The translations under genes and the position numbers were made by a program. From an uncultured Oscillospiraceae bacterium (GTDB taxonomy: Bacteria > Bacillota > Clostridia > Oscillospirales > Oscillospiraceae), in the NCBI GenBank assembly GCA_947624895.1, contig CANQMK010000009.1, positions 1-32,871 on the forward strand: 32,871 nt of DNA, in the 5' to 3' direction. Shown piece by piece: positions 1 to 7,395 of the stretch; within the stretch, counting starts at the first letter, position 1; each line of letters opens with the position of its first letter. The notes below the pieces were generated by a model. It saw only the letters and a program-made list of their open reading frames with translations. It ran no database searches and was not told the origin of the DNA.

Positions 1-132
1 TCCGGCCTCCAGTGGGCCGCCGGGAGCGGCGTGCTCCGGGGCACCGGCTCCGGCGCCACCCTGTCCCCCAAGGCCACTGCCACCCGGGCCGAGCTGGCCA
101 CCGTGCTGGCCCGGTACCTGGGGCGGGAGTAA
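1..132 (+). CDS. SLH-domain protein, C-terminal end (partial)
   Basis: Only the last 43 codons are in the window, and the start lies off the left edge. The translated end contains GVLRGTGSGATLSPKATATR followed by AELATVLARYLGRE and a TAA stop. This matches the second half of an SLH repeat, in which a Gly-rich turn leads into a 'TRAELATVLARY' helix. SLH repeats normally sit at the C-terminus of exported proteins and hold them to pyruvylated secondary cell-wall polymer. What the rest of this protein does cannot be seen. A clear intrinsic terminator follows 20 bases after the stop, so this gene ends its transcript. Confidence 0.85.
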   Translation, partial: SGLQWAAGSGVLRGTGSGATLSPKATATRAELATVLARYLGRE

Positions 133-152
133 AAGACCAAAAGCACGACCAA

Positions 153-182
153 GGGACGGCCCGAATGGGCCGTCCCTTTTTT
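153..182 (+). terminator. Intrinsic terminator after the SLH gene
   Basis: A perfect 10-bp stem, GGGACGGCCC (153-162) with GGGCCGTCCC (167-176), closes a GAAT loop and is followed by six T (177-182). It sits just downstream of the SLH stop codon and is a textbook Rho-independent terminator for rightward transcripts. Confidence 0.92.
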
Positions 183-208
183 GTAACCGCTCCGGGTCTG
201 ATGGGGCT

Positions 209-237
209 AGTATAGCACAGACGTTTTAGCCTGTCAA
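209..237 (-). promoter_or_regulatory. Consensus leftward sigma-A promoter
   Basis: On the minus strand there is a perfect TTGACA (-35, 232-237), a 17-base spacer and TATACT (-10, 209-214). The stretch upstream of the -35 on that strand (about 240-290) is A/T-rich, like an UP element. The promoter fires left, into the terminator and the 3' end of the SLH gene, which is encoded on the other strand. No minus-strand gene is visible between it and the window edge. Confidence 0.6.
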
Positions 238-301
238 CCTTTTTTGGGGGTAGTAGTGAAAATACTTCAAAAAATTTTTGAGCAGGATGGGAGAGGCCAG
301 G

Positions 302-546
302 GGCGGAGGCATTCAGGGTGGCGTGGCCAACGGCAGCTGGTACAGCGATGCGGTGGCTTGAGCTGCCTCTGTGGGCGTGGTGAACGGCGTGTCCACCCCA
401 GCTTCGCCCCCAATGACCCCATCACCCGCGAGCAGCTGGTGACCGTGCGGTACCGCTACGCCCAGCTCCTGGCGATGGACACCGACGTCACCACTAGCCG
501 CACCGAGGCCGCCGTCGTCATCGACCACTTCCTGAAGATGGTGTAA
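302..546 (+). pseudogene. Decayed SLH-repeat fragment
   Basis: The segment from 320 reads GVANGSWYSDAVA, then a TGA stop (359-361), then AASVGVVNGVS. The similarity continues in the next frame as SFAPNDPITREQLVTVRYRY and ends at a TAA near 546. Joined together these form a normal SLH repeat of the type 'WYSDAVAWAA..GVVNGVS..FAPNDPITREQLVTV.YRYA'. The TGA most simply comes from a TGG Trp codon, and one base change in length near 400 explains the frame switch. No start codon or ribosome site precedes it. It is probably the 3' relic of a second SLH gene, and its terminator is still in place downstream. Confidence 0.7.
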
Positions 547-577
547 GCGATGTGCAAACCCTATAACCCCCAGCAAG

Positions 578-611
578 AAAGGCCGTCCGGCACCCGCCGG
601 GCGGCCTTTTT
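578..611 (+). terminator. Intrinsic terminator after the SLH relic
   Basis: AAAGGCCGTCCGGC (578-591) pairs with GCCGGGCGGCCTTT (596-609) around an ACCC loop, with one G-T pair, followed by a short T run. It lies 32 bases after the relic's stop codon. Confidence 0.85.
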
Positions 612-693
612 CTACGCGGGGCGTATCGTGCCGCTTCTTGCGCCTCCACGGGGACAAGAAAAAGCACGCTTTCTTGAAAGGAAGGTCGGGGCG

Positions 694-973
694 GTCAAGA
701 GAGGGGGGCGTAGTGGCAGTGGTCCAGGAAGTGGGAGAGGATGGCGGAGGGGGACGGGGTGAAGGCGTCCTGGCAGGCGACTTCCACGGAGACGGCGCAG
801 CCATCGTAGACGGTGAAAGCGGAGGCCCCCTGGGCGTAGGCGGAGCCGGAGGGGAAGGTGTAGGTCAGGGCGGTGAAGTCCTGGCCGTTATGGGTCTCCT
901 GGGCGGTGGTGGACAGGGTGTAGGAGTCCTCCGCCAGGGAGAGCCACTCCTCCACGGAGGCCTGGGCGGCCTC
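694..973. repeat. 280-bp direct repeat, left copy
   Basis: This 280-base stretch matches 18648-18927 in the same orientation, with no gaps and 14 mismatches by my hand alignment (about 95% identity). It corresponds to the 3' third of the lipoprotein gene at 18649-19236. The match begins at the stop codon (GTCAAGAGAG) and breaks off sharply at GGCGGCCTC, where the sigma-factor sequence starts. Confidence 0.93.
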
Positions 974-1156
974 TGGTCGGCGCAGGCGGCGGAAGGATTG
1001 CCAGCCCAGGAGAACCGCCTCTACCACCGCGTCCTCGGCGTCGGCGTCGTCGTCCAGGATGGCCCGGGCCGCCCGGAACATGGCGCGGCTGTGCGCCGTT
1101 ACCAGGGCGGCAAACCGCTCCCGCTCCTCCTCTTCCTGGGGGATCGACCGATCCAT
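695..1156 (-). pseudogene. Chimeric ORF: ECF sigma N-terminus joined to lipoprotein tail
   Basis: This 153-codon ORF has a good ribosome site (GAGGTGA, about 8 bases before the ATG). Residues 1-62 look like the start of an ECF sigma factor region 2: an acidic N-terminus, then AMFRAARAILDDDADAEDAV and a 'GWQSFRRLRR' stretch. From residue 63 (EAAQASVEEWLSL...) to the stop it is nearly identical to the C-terminal 92 residues of the lipoprotein at 18649-19236. The DNA-binding regions 2.4 and 4 of a sigma factor are absent, as are the signal peptide and first half of the lipoprotein. The most likely reading is a recombination product at the edge of the type VII cluster. It is open and could be translated, but neither parent function should survive. 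Confidence 0.75.
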
Positions 1157-1319
1157 CCCGCCGTCACCTCGCTCTCTTGTCCGGACATCTTATAGATGGA
1201 CCAGGGCGGGAAAAGGTTCCCGAAAAGATCAAAAACCGCCGACGGGCAGGGTGCCGCTTCCGCTTCCTGGAAAGCACAACTTTTTTGTAACGATCCCCTT
1301 TTGAGGTGAGGGTGTTTCA

Positions 1320-1490
1320 ATGCATAAATCGACAAAAATCTGCTTCGCCTCTTGCAAAGTAGGACAATGTATGCTAACATGGACGTTAAATGTAGAGATT
1401 GCAGAAAAGCACGTTTGGCTTCCAATCAGAAGGCTTTTTGTGTGGTGCGATCACCTGGCTTTTGGCTTGCTGGGTCGCCACGTTTGGTAA
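1320..1490 (+). CDS. Possible small ORF, 56 residues, unknown
   Basis: An ATG at 1320 follows GAGGTGAGGG with suitable spacing and opens 56 codons to a TAA. The product would be rich in Cys, Trp and Phe, with a basic, aromatic C-terminal half (PIRRLFVWCDHLAF). I recognise no family. A candidate promoter for the kinase gene lies inside it (1352-1380), which argues against it being a conserved gene. It is the only gene-like item in the 366 bases between the chimeric ORF and the kinase, and the chance of a spurious ORF is high. Confidence 0.22.
   Translation: MHKSTKICFASCKVGQCMLTWTLNVEIAEKHVWLPIRRLFVWCDHLAFGLLGRHVW
1352..1380 (+). promoter_or_regulatory. Candidate promoter for the type VII cluster
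   Basis: TTGCAA (1352-1357), a 17-base spacer ending in TGC, and TAACAT (1375-1380) form a moderate -35/extended -10 pair upstream of the kinase gene. Transcription would start near 1387 and leave a leader of about 135 bases. It is the best rightward candidate I see before the kinase gene, and each hexamer matches consensus at only four of six positions. Confidence 0.4.
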
Positions 1491-1522
1491 AACCAACAGA
1501 CTATGTGGGTGGGTGACGAGAA

Positions 1523-3910
1523 GTGGAGGACATTCACAGCTTTGAGCCGTTTTGGAACGAGTGGTATGTGAAGCGTGTTTTGGGCAGCGGTTCCTATGGA
1601 ACGGTGTACCAAATTGAAAAGTGCGAGTTGGGTGAAAGCTACTTTGCCGCGCTCAAGCACATCCCCATTCCGCTAGGTAGTACCAGGCAGGGCGACTCCT
1701 CCTATACGGACGAGTCCGAGGATGTGACTGGCAGTGCCCAAGAGCGCTACCAGGAGCTTCTGAACAGTCTGCTGGCTGAGATCAAGATCAGCAATCAATT
1801 AAAGGGCTATACCAATATCGTCTCCTATGAAGACCACCAGGTCATGACCCGCCCGGATGGTTTGGGGTATGATGTTTTCATCAAGATGGAGCTTCTTACC
1901 AGCCTGCCCAAGATGCTCCAGCAGAGAGATCTCACCGTGGCCGATGTGGTTCGCTTGGGCAGCGAGACGGCCACGGCGTTGATGGTTTTACAGCAAAATA
2001 AGATCGTCCACCGAGACATTAAGCCCGCCAATATTTTTATCAATTCCGGCGGCAACTTTAAGCTAGGCGACTTCGGTGTGGCCAAGATCATGGAGCGGGC
2101 CAACGAGGGGATGTCCATGCGGGGCACGCTCTCCTATATGGCGCCGGAAGTGCTGCAGGGCGAGGTGGGGGATTACCGGCTGGATATTTATTCCCTTGGC
2201 TTGGTCCTTTACCGATTGCTCAACTGCAACCGGGGACCCTTTTTGCCTCTGCCGCCGGAAAAGGTGAACCACACACAGGTATCCGAGGCAAATCGACGGC
2301 GGGTGCGTGGTGAGGTCATTCCCCCTCCCGCTATGGCGGATGAGGCGCTGGGACGAATTGTTTTGCGCGCCTGTGCCTTCTCTCCGGAGGACCGCTGGAG
2401 CAGCGCGAAGGAGCTTCATCAGCAGTTGGAGCAATATCTCGCGCAAGCCCCAGAAAGTGTGCAGTCTACCGTGGTGTTGAAGCGACAGCAGTCAAGTGTC
2501 GGAGGTGGTTCGACCTCCTCGATGGATCCAACGCAGAGCCTTACGCCGAGGACGTGGATTCTCCCGGATGACCCGACTGAAAAGATTTCCGGCAAAGGTA
2601 TGTCGAAGGCGTCTGCTTCGGGGGGGCAGGGGGTGCCGAGTACGGGAAGACCGTCGGGAGGCGACCAGCCCATCCAGGCGCCTCCGCCCCAGAAGTCCCC
2701 GGAGAGACGTAGTACAGCCAAAAAGTCCGGATCCCGCACCCGACCAATCGTTTTTGCCGCTGTTGGCGTCTTGGCGGCTGCCATTGTCGCGGGCGGTGTG
2801 TTTCTGCTCGGCAGAGGTAGTTCCCGCCCTGCCCCCACGCCTGCGCCCACTCCGATTCCAACACACACACCATCCCCTCCCTCGGAGCCTGCCGCAACAG
2901 AGGAGCCGTCTCCTGTGCCTGAGGTCGTAGAGTGGCAAGACCCCTTGGTGGAGGCGGCCGCGCGCCGCGCCCTGGATAAGCCGCAGGGTGATATTTCCGA
3001 GGAAGATCTGGCCGGGCTTCAGGCGCTCCGTCTGACGGAGGAGGCCGGGCTGTGGCTGAAGACCTTGGATGACCTGGATTATATGCCCGCGCTGACGGCG
3101 CTCAATCTGCGTGAAGTGCAATTCTCCACCTCGGTGGACGCAAGCGCGCTGAGCAGGCTGACCAAGCTGGAGTCGCTGGATATGACAGGCTGCGGCTTGG
3201 GTGCGTTTGACCTTGACGTGCAGGAAAAGAACGCGGGCTCCGATACGCATTCTATGACCATTTTGGAGGCGGTCGCGGGCTTGCCCCAGCTCTCCTATCT
3301 GAATATCAGCGACAATGCTATTACGGATCTCACTCCCCTTCAGGGCTGTGATCAGCTCAAGACCCTTGTGGCCAACAATGTGCCAGCGAAAGATTGGTCG
3401 GTGGTCGAGGGGATCGACACAGTTTCGGGAATGCCAGAGCCGGAACCGGAGCCTACACCAGCTCCCACACCGAGCCCCACGCCAGCTCCCACCCCGAAAC
3501 CTACGCCGACGCCCACACCGACGCCGAAACCTACGCCGACGCCGACACCGACGCCGAAACCTACTCCTAAGCCCACACCGACGCCGACACCAACGCCGGT
3601 TCCGACCCCCGCGCCTACGCCGGCGCCCACGCCTGCTCCTACCCCCACGCCCGCGCCTACACCTGTTCCGGTGAGCGGGGTATCCATTTCTCGGGGCAGC
3701 GCCATTTTGGATGTGGGTGGAAGGTTGAGCCTGTCCGCTACTGTCACCCCTTCCAATGCCGCTGACACCACTGTGCGCTGGTCTTCTTCGAACAGCGCGG
3801 TGGCCACTGTGGACAGTTCCGGGCACGTTACCGCGACAGGCGCGGGGACCGCCACCATCACGGCCTCCTGCGGCGGCCATAGCGCCACCTGCACCGTCTC
3901 CGTTGGCTGA
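1523..3910 (+). CDS. Transmembrane Ser/Thr protein kinase with LRR and Big2 ectodomain
   Basis: A Hanks-type kinase, 795 residues. The start is GTG at 1523, because an in-frame TGA stands just upstream (1514). The kinase domain spans about residues 14-310: glycine loop GSGSYGTVY (21-29), Lys45, alpha-C Glu86, HRDIKPAN (Asp165), DFG (Asp183) and [10 protein letters not shown], so all catalytic residues are present. A Pro/Ser/Lys-rich linker leads to one membrane span (about 408-428). Outside the cell come a short Pro-rich stalk, a leucine-rich-repeat region (about 490-635), a Pro-Thr repeat stalk (638-716) and a C-terminal Ig-like Big2 domain (717-795). It lacks the PASTA domains of PrkC/PknB. 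It heads a cluster with a PP2C phosphatase and two FHA proteins, so it probably phosphorylates FHA-bound components of the secretion machine in response to an envelope signal. The trigger is unknown. Confidence 0.93.
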   Translation: MEDIHSFEPFWNEWYVKRVLGSGSYGTVYQIEKCELGESYFAALKHIPIPLGSTRQGDSSYTDESEDVTGSAQERYQELLNSLLAEIKISNQLKGYTNIVSYEDHQVMTRPDGLGYDVFIKMELLTSLPKMLQQRDLTVADVVRLGSETATALMVLQQNKIVHRDIKPANIFINSGGNFKLGDFGVAKIMERANEGMSMRGTLSYMAPEVLQGEVGDYRLDIYSLGLVLYRLLNCNRGPFLPLPPEKVNHTQVSEANRRRVRGEVIPPPAMADEALGRIVLRACAFSPEDRWSSAKELHQQLEQYLAQAPESVQSTVVLKRQQSSVGGGSTSSMDPTQSLTPRTWILPDDPTEKISGKGMSKASASGGQGVPSTGRPSGGDQPIQAPPPQKSPERRSTAKKSGSRTRPIVFAAVGVLAAAIVAGGVFLLGRGSSRPAPTPAPTPIPTHTPSPPSEPAATEEPSPVPEVVEWQDPLVEAAARRALDKPQGDISEEDLAGLQALRLTEEAGLWLKTLDDLDYMPALTALNLREVQFSTSVDASALSRLTKLESLDMTGCGLGAFDLDVQEKNAGSDTHSMTILEAVAGLPQLSYLNISDNAITDLTPLQGCDQLKTLVANNVPAKDWSVVEGIDTVSGMPEPEPEPTPAPTPSPTPAPTPKPTPTPTPTPKPTPTPTPTPKPTPKPTPTPTPTPVPTPAPTPAPTPAPTPTPAPTPVPVSGVSISRGSAILDVGGRLSLSATVTPSNAADTTVRWSSSNSAVATVDSSGHVTATGAGTATITASCGGHSATCTVSVG
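3434..3670 (+). repeat. Pro-Thr codon repeat in the kinase stalk
   Basis: In-frame repeats of [14 protein letters not shown] type cover about 79 residues (638-716) of the kinase ectodomain. At the DNA level this is a degenerate hexamer array of CC(N)AC(N) units. It encodes a stiff, extended wall-spanning stalk and is prone to length change by slippage in multiples of six bases, which would keep the frame. Confidence 0.9.
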
Positions 3911-3979
3911 GCGCAGCTGTTCCGTGCGATATCAACGGCGTTTGCGCGGAAGGCGTAACGCATAGAAAGGAGCTTTACG

Positions 3980-5641
3980 ATGAATGTAAAAAAACGTATC
4001 GCGGCGATCCTGACGGCAGTTCTCTGCCTGTCTGTGGTGCCCGTCCCGTGCGCGCAGGCCGCCAACATCAACACGATCAGCAATGTGGCGGACGGCGGGA
4101 TGTCCCATACTATCGTCCTGAAGTCGGATGGGACGGTGTGGGGCTGGGGCTCCAACCAGCAAATGCAGTTGGGTACGTCTCAGACCACAGATGAGACAAG
4201 TACGCCTCAGGAGATCGAGGGATTGGGGAATATTGTCGCGGTAGCCGCCGGCTATGACTTTTCCGCCGCGCTGCGCTTCGACGGCACCGTATATACCTGG
4301 GGCGGCGGCACCCAATCCCAGCCGACAGCAGTGCCTGGCTTGACTGGGATCGTCTCCATCTCCGCGGGACAAACCGACCTGCTGGCGCTGGATTACAAGG
4401 GTAACGTGTGGCAGTGGACCTTGGGCGGCACACCCGCGCAGGTGCCGGGATTGAGCCAGATCGCGGTCATTGACGCCGGCGGAAGTCACTATCTGGCGCT
4501 GACCCTCTCGGGAGACGTCTACGCCTGGGGCGGGAACTGGGATGGCCAGCTTGGGCTTGGCGACACCGAGGACCGCACCACGCCGCAAAAGCTGAACCTT
4601 CGCAACATCATCGATATTTCCGCCGGGCAGAGCCACTCGGTCGCGGCGGCTTACGATGGTGCGGTGTACGCCTGGGGGTCGAACACCTATGGGCAGTTGG
4701 GCAACGGGACTACGATGGATTCCCCTGAGCCTGTCAAAGTGAGTTCGATCTCCAAAGCCACCCAGGTTTCCGCCGGCAACGATGTTTCCCTGGCCCGCAC
4801 GGAGGACGGCAAGCTCTACGCCTGGGGCTACGGTGAGTATGGACAGTTAGGAACTTCCGGCGCGAAGCTCACGCAGAGTTCTCCCAAGGCTATCTCCGGC
4901 CTGCCGGGGAAAGCGACTTTCCTCGCCTCCGGCGTGTATCACAATATGTGCGTTACCGAGAACGGAGTCCTGTATACCTGGGGCCGGAACAGGAACTACC
5001 AGTTGGGCAATCAAAAGAACAGCAACGCGGAAGTCCCTCAGCGCGCCTTTGACGGCGTCGTGACGGCAGAGAACTATGAGGTCGATGTTCTGGCCGGAGC
5101 AAGCTCCTGGGCGGTGGCGGAACTAGAAGCGCTCCACGCCAAGGATCTGATCACCCCGATGCTTTGGAGCAATTACCAGAACGATATCACCCGAGCCGAA
5201 TTCGCGCACATCCTGGTCACTTTGTATGAGAAGGTCAAGGGCTCCAGCACTTCCGCCAGAGGCTCCATCCAATTCAAGGATATCTCTGGGCATCTGTTTG
5301 AGAGCGATATCATCAAGGCATATCGCTTGGGACTCACCAACGGCACCTCTGATACGACCTTCTCCCCGGACAACCCGCTGACCAGGCAGGAGGCCGCGAC
5401 GCTGTTGTGTACGTTCCTCGCTCAAATACGCAACATCTCCATTCCCGAGCGGGTCACCAGTATGGCCTACTATGAGGATGCGGGCAGCATTGCGGACTGG
5501 GCCGTGCCTTATGTGGCCTATGCCTACCAGGAAAACATTCTGCAGGGCTCTGGCGATAACTTCAATCCCCTCAATCGCTTGAGCCGGGAGCAGGCACTGC
5601 TCATTGTGGCCCGCGTTGTGAACCTGTATAACTGGGGTTAA
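3980..5641 (+). CDS. Secreted RCC1-repeat beta-propeller protein with three SLH repeats
   Basis: 553 residues with AAAGGAG ten bases before the ATG. An N-terminal signal peptide (MNVKKRIAAILTAVLCLSVV ... AQA) is followed by RCC1 repeats over about residues 35-365. These show the hallmark 'VYAWG.N..GQLG.G' pattern several times (VYAWGGNWDGQLG, VYAWGSNTYGQLG, LYAWGYGEYGQLG, LYTWGRNRNYQLG), consistent with a seven-bladed propeller. Three SLH repeats follow from about residue 376 to the end (TRAEFAHILVTLYE; TFSPDNPLTRQEAATLL; FNPLNRLSREQALLIVARVV). The protein should be exported and bound to the cell wall through the SLH repeats, with the propeller as a protein-binding surface. It sits between the kinase and its phosphatase, so a role as the kinase ectodomain's partner or as a wall docking site is reasonable, but this is inference. 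Confidence 0.9.
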   Translation: MNVKKRIAAILTAVLCLSVVPVPCAQAANINTISNVADGGMSHTIVLKSDGTVWGWGSNQQMQLGTSQTTDETSTPQEIEGLGNIVAVAAGYDFSAALRFDGTVYTWGGGTQSQPTAVPGLTGIVSISAGQTDLLALDYKGNVWQWTLGGTPAQVPGLSQIAVIDAGGSHYLALTLSGDVYAWGGNWDGQLGLGDTEDRTTPQKLNLRNIIDISAGQSHSVAAAYDGAVYAWGSNTYGQLGNGTTMDSPEPVKVSSISKATQVSAGNDVSLARTEDGKLYAWGYGEYGQLGTSGAKLTQSSPKAISGLPGKATFLASGVYHNMCVTENGVLYTWGRNRNYQLGNQKNSNAEVPQRAFDGVVTAENYEVDVLAGASSWAVAELEALHAKDLITPMLWSNYQNDITRAEFAHILVTLYEKVKGSSTSARGSIQFKDISGHLFESDIIKAYRLGLTNGTSDTTFSPDNPLTRQEAATLLCTFLAQIRNISIPERVTSMAYYEDAGSIADWAVPYVAYAYQENILQGSGDNFNPLNRLSREQALLIVARVVNLYNWG

Positions 5642-5656
5642 GGACACGGAGCATCT

Positions 5657-6412
5657 ATGAAGCTTCAGATGGCCTGCGTGTGCCACAAAGGCAGGGTGCG
5701 TGGCAGCAACGAAGATAATTTTTACTTTGCCGGCGAGATGCTGGAGGAGGATAACAAGGGGTTAGACGCGGTGTTGTACTGCGAATGCCCGCTTGAGAAG
5801 GAGCAGGAAACCATCGCCATCTTTGACGGCATGGGGGGCGAAGTAGGTGGAGAGGCGGCCGCTTTTGCCGCCTCATCCACCCTTGCCGCGATCTTAGCCG
5901 CCCAGCAGCCGCCCCAGTTCCCGCAGGTTCTGGACCAACTGAACCAGGCTGTCTATCAAGCAGGGGTGGATCGTCATATGCAAAGCGTGGGCTGCACGGC
6001 CGTCCTCGCCCACTTTTCGGATGGAGATGTGACCGTCGCCAGTGTGGGAGACAGCCCCGCGTTTCTCTTTCGAGACGGTCAGCTGGAAAAACTTTCGCGG
6101 GATGATACCGACGCCGAACTGCTGCGGGAACTCGGCGTTACCAATCGAAAACCAAGGCTTACGCAATATTTGGGTATGGACCCGGAGGAGCTTGTCCTGG
6201 AGCCGCATATCGCGACCCGCTCACTGCGCGGGGGAGACATCCTCCTGCTGTGCAGTGACGGGCTGACCGATATGGTCCCCCAAAAAGAACTGGAGATCCA
6301 GTTGGCTCAAGGTGGCAGCGCGGAAGACCTGGCCCTCGTTTTGCTGAAGACCGCTTTGATCCGCGGCGGCGTTGATAATACGACCATCATTGTGGCTGTG
6401 GCAGAGCGATAG
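5657..6412 (+). CDS. PP2C-family Ser/Thr protein phosphatase
   Basis: 251 residues, the usual length of a bacterial Stp/PrpC enzyme, cytoplasmic with no membrane span. Metal-binding motifs are present: RGSNEDN (Asp20), FDGMGG (Asp57), CSDGLTDM (Asp201) and DNTT (Asp240). The protein should hydrolyse phospho-Ser/Thr with two Mn/Mg ions. It follows the SLH-propeller gene by 15 bases in the same operon as the kinase. The family logic is that it reverses the kinase and so releases FHA-dependent contacts in the FHA protein next door and in EssC. Confidence 0.93.
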   Translation: MKLQMACVCHKGRVRGSNEDNFYFAGEMLEEDNKGLDAVLYCECPLEKEQETIAIFDGMGGEVGGEAAAFAASSTLAAILAAQQPPQFPQVLDQLNQAVYQAGVDRHMQSVGCTAVLAHFSDGDVTVASVGDSPAFLFRDGQLEKLSRDDTDAELLRELGVTNRKPRLTQYLGMDPEELVLEPHIATRSLRGGDILLLCSDGLTDMVPQKELEIQLAQGGSAEDLALVLLKTALIRGGVDNTTIIVAVAER

Positions 6413-6439
6413 ATTTTTTTGAGAGAAGGGGGGATCGAT

Positions 6440-7384
6440 ATGCAGTTGGCCGCGCAAATCGGTACGATCCAAAGAGATAGTCAAAAAATCAGTCTTATCC
6501 TCAACGCTCAGGAGCATTTGGACACAACTGGGCTGAAAGTCATGCAATATGTGGCTGACGATATAGGCCTCATTCCCGGATTTCAAGCGGACTATAATGA
6601 CCAAATTCGAGTCAATTACAACATCTCCAAATACGCATCTCTGTCTTCCATGCTACCTCGGATAACTTCAGAACAACTGTTTGGCATTTTTGACAGTTTA
6701 GAGAATGTCCTGCGACAAATTTACAATGTTGGCTTTTTGCAGTACGAAAATATTAGTTTTGAGGCGGAGGATATTTTCCTGGATGTTATCAGCTACCAAG
6801 TGTACCTGATTTATCTGCCTGTAAAGTCTCAAAACGGACATATGAGTCAGATCAAGTTTGAAAATTATTTTCGAGATGCCATCAGTGGAATGATTGGTCG
6901 GCTCCCAGCGGATGACAAACTTTTGGGTTTGCGACAGCTTTTGGGGACTAATATGCCGCTGGAGGATGCCTTTCGCACGATTCGGGCAGGGGACTTTGTC
7001 CCCGTTGTGCCGGAGGAACCAGAGCCGAAAGAGCCGGAGCAAAAATCGGGCGGTCTGTTTAAAAAGTTGTTCGGAAGGAAGCCTCGGTGGATCTTGACAG
7101 GAACGGATACCCCGCAGGCGGTGACCCTGGTCATTGAAGGAGACGAATATACGGTTGGGAAAAACCCTCAAATGGTTCAAGGAGTGCTGGAGTTCAGCCG
7201 CACCATCAGCAGGCGTCATTGTAAATTTATTCAGGAGCAGGGGAAGTGCTTCCTGATGGATCTGGGAAGCGCCAATGGAACCTTTGTAAACGGAGAACGC
7301 CTGAAGCCGGAGGAAAGACGGGAAGTGTTTTCTGGAGACAAAATACAACTGGCTAACAGTACATTTGTGATAGAGAGGCGGTAA
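6440..7384 (+). CDS. FHA-domain protein with an N-terminal helical/pseudokinase-like domain
   Basis: I chose ATG 6440 (314 residues) because AAGGGGGG lies six bases before it; the longer TTG-started reading has no ribosome site. The C-terminal domain (about 220-312) is a forkhead-associated domain with YTVGKN, SRRH (257-260) and GSANGTFVNG, the phosphothreonine-binding set. The N-terminal 190 residues have no membrane span and contain LIPGFQ, 'IRVNYNIS', 'LPRIT' and 'YLIYLPV'. This layout recalls the DUF6382-FHA proteins of Firmicutes and, more loosely, the soluble domain of EssB/YukC; I give both from memory only. A Glu/Pro hinge and a basic patch (KKLFGRK) separate the two halves. It probably reads phosphorylation by the cluster's kinase. 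Base composition is the lowest in the cluster (22 of 60 G+C at 6661-6720). Confidence 0.85.
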   Translation: MQLAAQIGTIQRDSQKISLILNAQEHLDTTGLKVMQYVADDIGLIPGFQADYNDQIRVNYNISKYASLSSMLPRITSEQLFGIFDSLENVLRQIYNVGFLQYENISFEAEDIFLDVISYQVYLIYLPVKSQNGHMSQIKFENYFRDAISGMIGRLPADDKLLGLRQLLGTNMPLEDAFRTIRAGDFVPVVPEEPEPKEPEQKSGGLFKKLFGRKPRWILTGTDTPQAVTLVIEGDEYTVGKNPQMVQGVLEFSRTISRRHCKFIQEQGKCFLMDLGSANGTFVNGERLKPEERREVFSGDKIQLANSTFVIERR

Positions 7385-7395
7385 GGGACAAAGAT

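Noticed and set aside
655..676. Small hairpin CAAGAAA..GC / GCTTTCTTG downstream of the chimeric ORF as a terminator
   Set aside because: The stem has a two-base bulge and no T run follows on the minus strand, so it is too weak to call.
3434..3670. Short-period tandem repeat that might be read as a CRISPR array or intergenic satellite
   Set aside because: The period is six bases, it is in frame within the kinase gene, and there are no unique spacers; it encodes the PT stalk.
2492..3880. Long Arg/Gly-rich open frame opposite the kinase ectodomain
   Set aside because: It is the antisense of the Pro-Thr repeat and LRR coding sequence, and its product is low-complexity Arg/Gly without a plausible start region.
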